From Bacillus sp. HNG (lineage in GTDB: Bacteria; Bacillota; Bacilli; Bacillales; Bacillaceae_L): 34,515 bases of DNA. Shown piece after piece: positions 23,656-29,869 of this stretch. Location of the stretch: assembly GCF_003400205.1 (NCBI RefSeq), contig NZ_QUQV01000027.1, forward strand, positions 1 through 34,515, given 5' to 3'. The notes under the pieces were generated by a model. The model searched no databases and was not told where the DNA came from. It was given only the letters and a program-made list of their open reading frames with translations. Position 1 is the stretch's first letter. Each line of letters begins with the position of its first letter. Made by a program: the position numbers and the translations under genes.

Positions 23656-23723
23656 AATAATGTTTTTTCAAAAACTGACTAGCACAATCCCAAGACTTCA
23701 TTTTAATAGGATTTTAGGAATTC

Positions 23724-23757
23724 ATAATTCAACATAATTTATCTTATGTTGAATTAT
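23724..23757. terminator. Large perfect hairpin
   Basis: ATAATTCAACATAA and TTATGTTGAATTAT form a 14-bp stem around TTTATC. It is AT-rich, lies downstream of the broken cls and of the nuclease-like gene, and could stop transcription from either side. Confidence 0.55.
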
Positions 23758-23791
23758 AAAAATCATAAAAAATTACTATAAAATAAAAAAA

Positions 23792-23810
23792 GACTCCCGA
23801 AATGGGAGCC
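23792..23810 (-). terminator. Terminator of the nuclease-like gene
   Basis: GGCTCCC-ATTTC-GGGAGTC on the minus strand is followed by TTTTTTTAT. It overlaps the stop codon. Confidence 0.75.
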
Positions 23811-24400
23811 TAATCAATCTCTATATTAATATGTTTAACAGGTAGCTGCACTCTTCCTGATATATGGTCATCTTTCTTGCGGTCGTAAAAACTCTTTGGA
23901 TAATAGTAATCTGAATCTGGATCTTTATCCAATCCCAAATGCAAATATGTATTATCTAAATGGTTATAGAGAATAATATCAACATCAAGATTTGTGTTTA
24001 AACCGTCATTTGAAAAGACAATTACTGTTGGGTTTTGAACAATTTGATGTACAAATGGAAAATACAGCATTCGATTTCTTTTTGATTTGAACCATGTCCT
24101 ATCTGTAGCTTTCAAAAAGTCAAAAGTGAGCGTTCCATTTTCTAGCTTTTGATAACCTGTTTTACCAGCATACTCATGTTTATTTTTAAGCTTAGCCACT
24201 ATGTATTGAATCCCTAATAAGTGACACAGGTTTTCTTCTTTGAAACGCAGTTTAATCGATGGTCTATCGGTATCATCTAATTCAAAATGAAAAACTCTTC
24301 CACATAAATGTTCCTTGTAAAACTCTTGGAATAGTTGAAGGGAAACGTCTTTTATATTTGGTTTTTTCTGTATCGTAAGTAAATCTGTAACTGATAACAT
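23810..24400 (-). CDS. PBECR4-like putative nuclease
   Basis: The protein has 196 residues. FHFELDDTDRPSIKLRFKEENLCHLLGIQYIVAKL (about 37-71) matches the PBECR4 pattern as I recall it (F-F.D...IKL.FK.ENF.HLLG). That family is assigned by comparative genomics to the Barnase/EndoU/ColicinE5-D/RelE-like nuclease fold. Further on are conserved-looking YAGKTGYQKLENGTLTF and KSKRNRMLYFPF, with Lys, Arg and Tyr residues suitable for RNA cleavage. No signal peptide. The start ATG follows GGGGAAATTAAG. A hairpin and a structured RNA lie directly upstream on the same strand, so a toxin role with an RNA regulator is possible but unproven. Confidence 0.62.
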   Translation of the reverse strand: MLSVTDLLTIQKKPNIKDVSLQLFQEFYKEHLCGRVFHFELDDTDRPSIKLRFKEENLCHLLGIQYIVAKLKNKHEYAGKTGYQKLENGTLTFDFLKATDRTWFKSKRNRMLYFPFVHQIVQNPTVIVFSNDGLNTNLDVDIILYNHLDNTYLHLGLDKDPDSDYYYPKSFYDRKKDDHISGRVQLPVKHINIEID

Positions 24401-24426
24401 TTCTTAATTTCCCCTAAAACGAAAAA

Positions 24427-24454
24427 TTGACCCTGGAAACAAGCCCAAGGTCAA
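24427..24454 (-). terminator. Hairpin in the leader of the nuclease-like gene
   Basis: On the minus strand TTGACC-TTGG pairs with CCA-GGGTCAA and is followed by TTTTTCG. It stands between the structured RNA and the nuclease-like gene and could attenuate read-through. A TATAAT lies just before it (24453-24460), which might be a separate promoter. Confidence 0.6.
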
Positions 24455-24489
24455 TTATACTTTAAATTCGACATTATTTGTTAAATTTT

Positions 24490-24610
24490 TAAAAAATAAG
24501 GTGGTCGGTACCAGGAAGGAATCCCCGTACTGGATATATCGTAGTATCTTTATCGTCCCCTACGCGGGAGTGTAGAGCCACCCGTCTACACCGGATATAA
24601 TCTCATCCTC
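24490..24610 (-). ncRNA. Structured plasmid RNA (Bacillus-plasmid RNA-like candidate)
   Basis: The RNA is about 120 bases, GC-rich against AT-rich surroundings. Plus-strand coordinates of its stems are: 24511-24514 with 24530-24533 (CCAG/CTGG), 24540-24544 with 24560-24564 (CGTAG/CTACG) and 24570-24576 with 24585-24591 (GTGTAGA/TCTACAC). The loop of the last one (CCACC, 24578-24582) can pair with GGTGG at 24500-24504, making a pseudoknot that closes the whole RNA. The 3' end on the minus strand runs into TTATTTTTT. It resembles the kind of RNA known as the Bacillus-plasmid motif, but I cannot confirm that family. Confidence 0.65.
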
Positions 24611-24616
24611 AAACTT

Positions 24617-24645
24617 ATTATAGCCAAATCGGCGATAATATACAA
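24617..24645 (-). promoter_or_regulatory. Promoter of the structured RNA
   Basis: TTGTAT (24640-24645) and TATAAT (24617-24622) on the minus strand, with exact 17-base spacing, form a strong sigma-A-type promoter. Transcription would begin near 24610. Confidence 0.75.
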
Positions 24646-24658
24646 GGGAAAATCATGG

Positions 24659-24710
24659 TTTTTCGTAACGCACAGTTACATTTTCACGAAATAGCTACGT
24701 TTTTTCGTAA
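24659..24710. repeat. Short repeats downstream of the RHH gene
   Basis: TTTTTCGTAA occurs at 24659-24668 and 24701-24710, with an inverted relative TTTCACGAAA at 24682-24691. The position next to a partition operon suggests a possible centromere or operator; the evidence is weak. Confidence 0.35.
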
Positions 24711-24723
24711 ATTCCTTCGAATT

Positions 24724-24996
24724 TTACTTTAATTCGTCTAGATATTTCTCTAATGCCTCTTCTATCAATATATAGATATTTCTCTCTTGTAATAAGGACT
24801 GCATCTTTAATTCCTTGTGCAGATCGGTGCGTAAATCGAATGACACGCGCTTTCTCTCTATCTTCTTTTCTTCTTTTCTTGGAACGTTTATTTCTTCTTT
24901 GTTTTCTTCATTCCCTACTTCTTCGTTTAATGCAAAAGTTGGACTTATTGTTTTTTGACTACGCATTTTATTTTTAATATCATTTACTTTCGACAC
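24724..24996 (-). CDS. Small RHH partition protein (ParB/ParG-like)
   Basis: The 90-residue protein has a flexible charged N-terminal half (EENKEEINVPRKEEKKIERK), then a ribbon-helix-helix-like C-terminal half: RVSFDLRTDLHKELKMQSLLQERNIYILIEEALEKYLDEL. This is the architecture of ParG/Omega-type centromere-binding proteins that partner small ParA ATPases. It overlaps the end of parA by 17 bases and is co-translated with it. It probably binds the operator/centromere and stimulates ParA. Confidence 0.82.
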   Translation of the reverse strand: MSKVNDIKNKMRSQKTISPTFALNEEVGNEENKEEINVPRKEEKKIERKRVSFDLRTDLHKELKMQSLLQERNIYILIEEALEKYLDELK

Positions 24997-25777
24997 GGCT
25001 CAACAACTCCTTATAAAAATCTTCGTATTGTTCTAATGCTTGTCTTATTTCCGCATTTTTATTAAATCCATACAACGCTAAGCGACCTGTAGGAGCTCTC
25101 CTTGTAATGATCGTATCAAATACTTCTTCTGGATAATCTTCTGCAATTAATTCATTAAATGCTTTTGCGTCACTTCTACGTACATCATTCATTGTTCTTA
25201 AGATCCCTAAAACTTCTACACCTTTTTCTCCAAACTCACGAGCTCCTTCTACTGTATCCATGAAATTAGGTACTGCAGAATAACACCAATTTGAACATTC
25301 AAACATCACTATAACGTAATCGCTGGAGCATAATGCATTAGTCGTTTGTTCACTCAATGAAGGTGGTGTATCTATTACAATGAAATCATATTCGTCACTG
25401 ACTTGTTCTAGGGTTTTGTCCAATATTAAACTTGGACTTCCTTTAAAGGGAATACTCTCTCCTTGATACGTTTTACCTGTATAGATCCATCTAGGGAATG
25501 TAGCAAGAAAGTTATTTGCTGCGAGCAAGTCTAACTTTTCATTTATCGGATATATGTATTCTCTTACGTTGTTATGTTGCATTGCTTCTAGTACAGATTT
25601 ACCTAGAAAATCATTAGAAGGTTTTTCAGCCAGTAATTCAGTTAAATTACCTTGTGAGTCCATATCAATCGCTAGCACCTTATAACCGTCTCTGCTTAGT
25701 AAATGCGCAAGAATCCCAGTTGTTGTTGATTTACCACATCCACCTTTTTGAATTCCCATTGTGATAGTAATTGCCAT
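24980..25777 (-). CDS. parA: ParA-family partition ATPase
   Basis: The protein is 265 residues from MAITITMGIQKGGCGKSTT; GGAGGTTTAGAT precedes this ATG, better than the upstream in-frame starts. It has a deviant Walker A, KGGCGKST, with the signature Lys, Walker A' AIDMDSQGNL and Walker B DFIVIDTPPS. It lacks an N-terminal HTH, so it is a type Ib ParA with an RHH partner, encoded next. It distributes plasmid copies over the nucleoid. The leader holds the CCAACGTTG repeat, a likely operator. Confidence 0.94.
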   Translation of the reverse strand: MAITITMGIQKGGCGKSTTTGILAHLLSRDGYKVLAIDMDSQGNLTELLAEKPSNDFLGKSVLEAMQHNNVREYIYPINEKLDLLAANNFLATFPRWIYTGKTYQGESIPFKGSPSLILDKTLEQVSDEYDFIVIDTPPSLSEQTTNALCSSDYVIVMFECSNWCYSAVPNFMDTVEGAREFGEKGVEVLGILRTMNDVRRSDAKAFNELIAEDYPEEVFDTIITRRAPTGRLALYGFNKNAEIRQALEQYEDFYKELLSRVESK

Positions 25778-25786
25778 ATCTAAACC

Positions 25787-25820
25787 TCCAATCTTCCAAC
25801 GTTGTTTTCTTCTTTTCTTC
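25787..25820. repeat. Repeat in the parA leader
   Basis: This is the parent-like copy of the unit at 23602-23636 (one mismatch in about 34 bases). It lies directly upstream of the parA ribosome-binding site and contains the palindrome CAACGTTG plus a pyrimidine tract. It is likely an operator or partition site. Confidence 0.6.
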
Positions 25821-25879
25821 ATTGTCTTATATTTTAACTGTTTTGATAAGAAATGAAAACCACCACCACACAAAAAAAA

Positions 25880-25898
25880 CACCCTCTAAAAGAGAGTG
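25880..25898 (-). terminator. Terminator of the 145-residue gene
   Basis: CACCCTCT and AGAGAGTG pair with one mismatch; the minus strand continues in TTTTTTTTG. It lies directly after the stop at 25902. Confidence 0.7.
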
Positions 25899-25901
25899 CT
25901 A

Positions 25902-26339
25902 CTAATACCTATAAACCTTATAAAAGCTTAATGTGAAATCCCCATATTCCGTTCTACCATCTGTTTTAATATCGAAATCTCGTTTCATTGCTTTTTTTAT
26001 TCTTTTGTAAGTAGGCGTTGTAGAAAGGTATTCTTTATTATTATGAAGGCAGAATAAGCATTCGACAGACAAATTGATAATTGGTTTATCGTCTTCATAT
26101 GTTATTTTAATAAATTCATCTTTCTCCTTATCCAATTGTGCATCACTAGTTCTGTACTCTGTTCTAAATTCATCTAAACCGTATTTATTCTCAGCACTTT
26201 TGATTAGACGATCTTTTATCGTTTCAACCGGATATAGTGAAAAGAACGTTTGTAAAAACTTCTCTAACATATTCCATTCTCTGTGCCATTTTTCTCTCTC
26301 TTGTTCCTTTTTTATCTTATCAATTTTATTCCATACCAC
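25902..26339 (-). CDS. Hypothetical protein, 145 residues
   Basis: I do not recognise it. The N terminus is a charged helix (KIDKIKKEQEREKWHREWNMLEKFLQTFF). The middle has LIKSAENKYGLDEFRTEYR, and the end KRIKKAMKRDFDIKTDGRTEYGDFTLSFYKVYRY looks like a beta-rich close. INLSVECLFCLHNN holds two Cys, too few for a clear zinc site. It starts with GTG after GGGGGTTATAGG. It sits upstream of parA in the same orientation but has its own terminator. Confidence 0.6.
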   Translation of the reverse strand: MVWNKIDKIKKEQEREKWHREWNMLEKFLQTFFSLYPVETIKDRLIKSAENKYGLDEFRTEYRTSDAQLDKEKDEFIKITYEDDKPIINLSVECLFCLHNNKEYLSTTPTYKRIKKAMKRDFDIKTDGRTEYGDFTLSFYKVYRY

Positions 26340-26452
26340 CCTATAACCCCCTGTACTTTTGGTTTATAAAAATCTATGGGAGCATTTAAGTGTTTATTCT
26401 ATATAGTTTCAAGTTAAGACTTATTTCGGAAATAGGTCGCAAGGAAATAAAA

Positions 26453-26482
26453 AATACTCTCTTTTTAGAAGAGAGCAGTATT
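26453..26482 (-). terminator. Terminator downstream of the ATPase fragment
   Basis: AATACT-CTCTCTT and AAGAGAG-AGTATT-like arms pair; the minus strand ends in ATTTTTTATTTCC. From 26340 to 26452 no gene is visible. Confidence 0.6.
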
Positions 26483-26572
26483 TCCCCACAGACGCTTTTT
26501 GCAAGCTGCGCTTTGCAATAAAGCATATGCTCCCCCACATAGAAAATATGCATGTTTCACTAAACTTTTTCA

Positions 26573-27313
26573 TTAAGTTCCAAAGTTCATATCTTCTTTT
26601 TGTGCGATAATCTTTTCAATTTCCCTCCAATGGCGGCCATATTGTCTTGCATGCCTTTTGGTTAAAAACGAATTATCGTATTCCGGATAGCGTTGGGATG
26701 GTGGAGCTAGAGCTTTCATTAAGAATGGGCTTTGTCTTTTTCCGTTAAATCTTGTTATGACAATCGCATGATAAGCCTCTGTCTGCATTGCTGTTTCAAC
26801 ATCGAATGTCGGTTTTAATTGTTCTGCTAAATCCTCATATACCTTTTTGTTATCATTGGCAAATAGGAACCAGTTGATTCCTGCAGCACGAATATCATCG
26901 TCTAAACCATGTTTTAGTAGTTTGAAGTGGTGGAAAGCAAAAAGCCCCGCTAATCTCCATTTAGGTCCTTCTAATAAAATCCTTTGCATTAAGTTTTTTA
27001 AGCCTTCAGTCAAATACTGATGAGGTTCATTAAATACGATAAAAGTTTTAGATTCGTTTGGATCCATGAGTAACTTTGTCATAAACACTTTGAGCGTTAT
27101 CCAATGTGCTAGCGTTCTTGTCGGTATTGGTCCTAACTTCCGATTCGGTATTCTTAAGATAATTACTTTGCCTTCCTTCATCCACCTTTCAAAGTCTAAT
27201 TCTGGATGAGGGTCTTGTGCAAAGATGTTAAATGTTGCTTCATTACCTAAAAACTCTTCTAACCGGTAAAGAATTGAGTTTGCCTTTGCTTCAAGTGCCT
27301 TCTGTGGATAGGT
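26573..27313 (-). pseudogene. Conjugation-type ATPase (VirB4/HerA-like), 5' end cut by IS
   Basis: The open frame of 247 codons runs from the IS boundary without a start: TYPQKALEAKANSILYRLEEF and onward. It includes KEGKVIILRIPN and a Walker-B-like strand KTFIVFNEPHQYL followed by GLKNLMQRILLEGPKWRLAGLFAFHH, as in HerA/VirB4/TraG-type ATPases that sense plasmid transfer or secretion. The Walker A region must have been in the lost N-terminal part. A shorter protein from ATG 27181 would lack the P-loop. It is probably non-functional, so self-transfer by this system seems lost. Confidence 0.65.
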
Positions 27314-27419
27314 TACACTTAGCTGGACAAAAAAATTAAGGGCTAGCAGACTGATAGAGAATTAAGTATATCAACTATAAGAACGGGAAAGAGTGATACT
27401 AGTAACTTTATAAGGAGGG

Positions 27420-27495
27420 GTGGGTATGCTAGCCTGCTTGGCAAGCCAGCGATCCCTTTGAGAGCTGGTTGCCTGGCTGGATCAAGCATACCCAC
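27420..27495 (+). other. Long stem-loop in the IS leader
   Basis: GTGGGTATGCT (27420-27430) and AGCATACCCAC (27485-27495) form a perfect 11-bp base. Inside, AGCC/GGCT, GGCAA/TTGCC and CCAGC/GCTGG extend the stem towards a loop near 27450-27463. It starts immediately after AAGGAGGG. It lies about 75 bases before the orfA start and may block outside transcription or translation from entering the transposase. Confidence 0.7.
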
Positions 27496-27571
27496 AGAGG
27501 CTCCATGTCAAGTTACGGATACTTACACTTCGCTCGTAGTCTGCTACGTACCAGTTAAGGAGACTGATAAT

Positions 27572-27850
27572 ATGGGATCAAGACGTACATTTACTGATGA
27601 ATTCAAGGCACAAATGGTGAAGTTATATGAAAGTGGTAAGTCAAGAAAAGACATTGTAAAGGAATATGAATTAACTGCTTCTGCCTTGGATAGATGGATT
27701 ATCCAAAGCCAAGGAACGGGTTCATTCAAAGAAAAAGACAATCGTTCAATAGAAGAAAATGAACTAATTGAACTACGAAAAGAAAATAAGCGATTACAAA
27801 TGGAAAACGATATTTTAAAGCAAGCAGCGCTGATAATCGGACGAAGGTAA
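27572..27850 (+). CDS. IS3-family transposase OrfA
   Basis: The protein is 92 residues from ATG 27572 (AAGGAG at 27557-27562). It begins MGSRRTFTDEFKAQMVKLYESGKSRKDIVKEYELTASALDRWI, the usual OrfA HTH, then a leucine-zipper-like ELIELRKENKRLQMENDILKQAA. An in-frame extension to 27458 lacks a start and runs through the stem-loop. Normally OrfA is fused to OrfB by -1 frameshifting. Confidence 0.93.
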   Translation: MGSRRTFTDEFKAQMVKLYESGKSRKDIVKEYELTASALDRWIIQSQGTGSFKEKDNRSIEENELIELRKENKRLQMENDILKQAALIIGRR

Positions 27851-27852
27851 AT

Positions 27853-28689
27853 GTGATTAGGCAAAATGCCCACAAGTACCCTGTATCAGCAATGTGTAAG
27901 GTCCTACAAATCCAAAGAAGTACCTATTATTATGAAGCAAAAGCTAGAGATAACAAGGATGATGAATTGACCATTACTATTACTGAGATATTTCATAAAA
28001 GCCGTCAGAATTATGGAACTCGTAAGATTAAACATGAGTTAAAAAAACTAGGTTTACAGGTATCTAGAAGACGTATAAGCCGTATCATGAACGAAAATGG
28101 ACTTGTATCTAAATACACCGTTGCCCAGTTTAAACCACATGTTGAAAAGCCTAATGAGTCAGCGGTAAAAAATGAATTAAACAGGGAATTTAACCAGGAT
28201 ACTCCCCTAGCTGTTGTAGTGAGCGATTTGACATATGTAAGGGTCCAAAATTCGTGGCATTATATATGTTTATTTGTCGACCTTTTCAATAGGGAAATCA
28301 TTGGATTTAGTCCAGGTCCAAATAAAGATGCCCAGCTTGTGTATCGAGCTTTATCAACGATTAAAGGTGATTTACGAAAGATTCGTATGTTCCACACAGA
28401 CCGTGGAAGTGAATTCAAAAACAAAGTAATTGACGAGGCATTGGACACATTCGAAATACAGCGTTCATTAAGCTTAAAAGGCTGTCCTTATGACAACGCA
28501 GTAGCTGAAGCCACGTTTAAGATAATTAAAACAGAATTCTGTAAGGGGCAAACATTTGAAAGCTTGGAAGATCTACACAGTAAATTAAGTGATTATGTGG
28601 GATGGTTTAACAATGAAAGAATTCATGGAACCCTTGACTATCTAAGTCCCATTGAATTTAAAAAGATACACCCTAAAAAAAGTGTCTAG
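27853..28689 (+). CDS. IS3-family transposase OrfB (DDE domain)
   Basis: The 278-residue protein has the rve integrase core: Asp in VVSDLTYVRVQNSWHYICLFVDLFNREIIG, Asp in FHTDRGSEF and Glu in YDNAVAEATFKIIKTE, plus an N-terminal HTH_21-type QNYGTRKIKHELKKLGLQVSRRRISRIM. It lies in the -1 frame relative to OrfA, starting 2 bases after its stop, as in the IS150-like group. The reading frame is intact. Confidence 0.95.
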   Translation: MIRQNAHKYPVSAMCKVLQIQRSTYYYEAKARDNKDDELTITITEIFHKSRQNYGTRKIKHELKKLGLQVSRRRISRIMNENGLVSKYTVAQFKPHVEKPNESAVKNELNREFNQDTPLAVVVSDLTYVRVQNSWHYICLFVDLFNREIIGFSPGPNKDAQLVYRALSTIKGDLRKIRMFHTDRGSEFKNKVIDEALDTFEIQRSLSLKGCPYDNAVAEATFKIIKTEFCKGQTFESLEDLHSKLSDYVGWFNNERIHGTLDYLSPIEFKKIHPKKSV

Positions 28690-28699
28690 TTTAGTGTTG

Positions 28700-28949
28700 A
28701 CATACCAGACTAAAATTTCATTCTTCTTATGAATTTCCCGTTAAATACAATATTTTAATGAAAATAAACTTTACTTTCCAAGGTGAAGAATTCGATTTGA
28801 AAGGCAAAATCATCAGAAGAGAAGACCATATTAAAGGAAAGTTAGTTTCATATGGTGTAGAGTTTGTTGATTTATCTGTAAATGACATCAAAAGATTAAA
28901 CATAGCGCTACACAATTATCAAGTCGAACAAAGGAATAAAATAAGTTAA
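28700..28949 (+). pseudogene. PilZ-domain protein, C-terminal fragment
   Basis: The frame is open from the IS edge and gives EFPVKYNILMKINFTFQGEEFDLKGKIIRREDHIKGKLVSYGVEFVDLSVNDIKRLN, with the late PilZ-domain beta strands (G-I-R, YGVEFVDLS). The early RxxxR c-di-GMP motif is missing, so the fragment could not bind c-di-GMP in the usual way. An ATG at 28758 lacks a ribosome-binding site. A terminator follows. Confidence 0.65.
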
Positions 28950-28960
28950 CAAATAGTGTG

Positions 28961-28987
28961 AGCCCCCACCATCGCGTGAGGGCTTTT
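28961..28987 (+). terminator. Terminator after the PilZ fragment
   Basis: AGCCC-CAC and GTG-GGGCT-like arms pair, followed by TTTTAAAATTT. Confidence 0.75.
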
Positions 28988-29052
28988 AAAATTTCAAATT
29001 AAAAAGGCCCCATCTTCGAAAAGTATAGGGCTAATGTTCTATATAGTTAACC

Positions 29053-29122
29053 GAGAGACTAGATGAAACTTATATTTACCTTAATTCGTATTAGCTTTAT
29101 AAAAGCACGAAGGGAGTCTCTC
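29053..29122 (+). promoter_or_regulatory. Leader hairpin masking the small-peptide ribosome-binding site
   Basis: GAGAGACT (29053-29060) is exactly complementary to AGTCTCTC (29115-29122), which overlaps the GGGAG Shine-Dalgarno at 29112-29116. The 8-bp long-range pairing would keep the peptide silent in the full-length mRNA. Confidence 0.6.
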
Positions 29123-29124
29123 AA

Positions 29125-29229
29125 ATGATCGGAAATCCATCTGACATATTATCAATAGCATCTGATATTGTCTGGACACTAGCCCCAATAATCACCGCAG
29201 CAATTGTTTATAAAAAATATGTGGGGTGA
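29125..29229 (+). CDS. 34-residue membrane peptide, type I toxin-like
   Basis: MIGNPSDILSIASDIVWTLA is followed by a hydrophobic run PIITAAIVY and a basic end KKYVG. One membrane-spanning helix with a short charged C terminus is the layout of Fst/TxpA/Bsr-like toxins, though I do not recognise the family. AGGGAG lies 8 bases before the ATG and is masked by the leader hairpin. A terminator 140 bases later closes the unit; an antisense RNA might be encoded in 29230-29370. Toxicity is inferred only. Confidence 0.55.
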   Translation: MIGNPSDILSIASDIVWTLAPIITAAIVYKKYVG

Positions 29230-29367
29230 TGGGACCGTTTCACCCTCAAAATTTAGCACGATTTTATACGTAAAAATTCAGGAAATAAATTTTTATTTGC
29301 ACGCAAAACGTTGATAAATCAGCAATGTATAAAATAATGCATATGACCTTAAGTATACTTATCTCTA

Positions 29368-29396
29368 AAACCTCATCGTAATGGGGTTTTTTATAT
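29368..29396 (+). terminator. Terminator of the small-peptide unit
   Basis: AAAACCTCAT and ATGGGGTTTT pair with one G-T, followed by TTTATATTTT. Confidence 0.8.
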
Positions 29397-29417
29397 TTTG
29401 TAATTCAACTTAATATT

Positions 29418-29443
29418 AACTATGTTGAGAAATATTGAATATC
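29418..29443. repeat. Direct repeat, copy 1
   Basis: The block AACTATGTTGAGAAATATTG followed by AATATC recurs at 30288-30313 with two changes. The two copies flank the hypothetical gene and the DNA up to the replication origin, 870 bases apart. Confidence 0.6.
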
Positions 29444-29464
29444 ATATACATTGATATACAATAA

Positions 29465-29869
29465 TTACTCAACTTTAAATCCTTCTAATTGGTGTTTCCA
29501 ATAGTTCGCATAGTCCCGGATATCGTACAAAGAACTATGTAATTTACTAATATTTTTTAAGGCTACCTGGTTTACTGGTAAAAGTACTGAGTTATGCAGC
29601 ATATCACATAATGCTGGCAAGTAAAAACGTGAAGCGATACCGACGGTTTCATATTTTCCTAAGTCTTTTAAGTCCGATGTTAAATTGTCTTTTAAGGATC
29701 TATATTTTTCTTTTATTTCACTTATTGCAACTCTTTTTTCCTCTGCATTTTTAATACTTTCAAGCTTCTCAATATCTTTATAAATTTCGTCCGTATCCTG
29801 GATGAAGCCATCTAACCTCTCAATCGTATGTTCCTTCTCCATGTCTACAACCTGTTTTTTCAGTGCCAC
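29465..29869 (-). CDS. Hypothetical helical protein, about 134 residues
   Basis: I do not recognise it. The N-terminal half is a charged coiled coil (IYKDIEKLESIKNAEEKRVAISEIKEKYRSLKDNL); the second half has IASRFYLPALCDMLHNSVLLPVNQVALKNISKLHSSLYDIRDYANYWKHQL. No signal peptide or HTH. The start is uncertain: GTG 29869 lies only two bases after GGAGG; a start a few codons later is better spaced. Probably cytoplasmic. Confidence 0.55.
   Translation of the reverse strand: MALKKQVVDMEKEHTIERLDGFIQDTDEIYKDIEKLESIKNAEEKRVAISEIKEKYRSLKDNLTSDLKDLGKYETVGIASRFYLPALCDMLHNSVLLPVNQVALKNISKLHSSLYDIRDYANYWKHQLEGFKVE

Larger units (their letters stand above)
27314..28698 (+). mobile_element. IS3-family insertion sequence
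   Basis: About 1.38 kb. The left end ACACTTAGCTGGACA (27315-) and the right end, read inward, ACACTAAACTAGACA (from 28697) match at most positions and continue to a shared AGGG. It contains orfA and orfB in overlapping transposase arrangement. The ends are known to within about 5 bases, and no target duplication is evident. It lies between two different gene fragments. Confidence 0.85.

Noticed and set aside
24659-24710. CRISPR-like short repeats
   Set aside because: Only two 10-base repeats and one inverted relative; no regular spacers and no cas genes.
25778-25882. Longer ParA N terminus
   Set aside because: The extension is the translated leader repeat; the family start MAITIT has its own GGAGGT.
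27420-27495. T-box or riboswitch in the IS leader
   Set aside because: No T-box sequence, specifier loop or known riboswitch core; a plain imperfect palindrome explains it.
27458-27571. N-terminal extension of OrfA
   Set aside because: It runs through the long stem-loop and lacks the family pattern; ATG 27572 has a proper ribosome-binding site.
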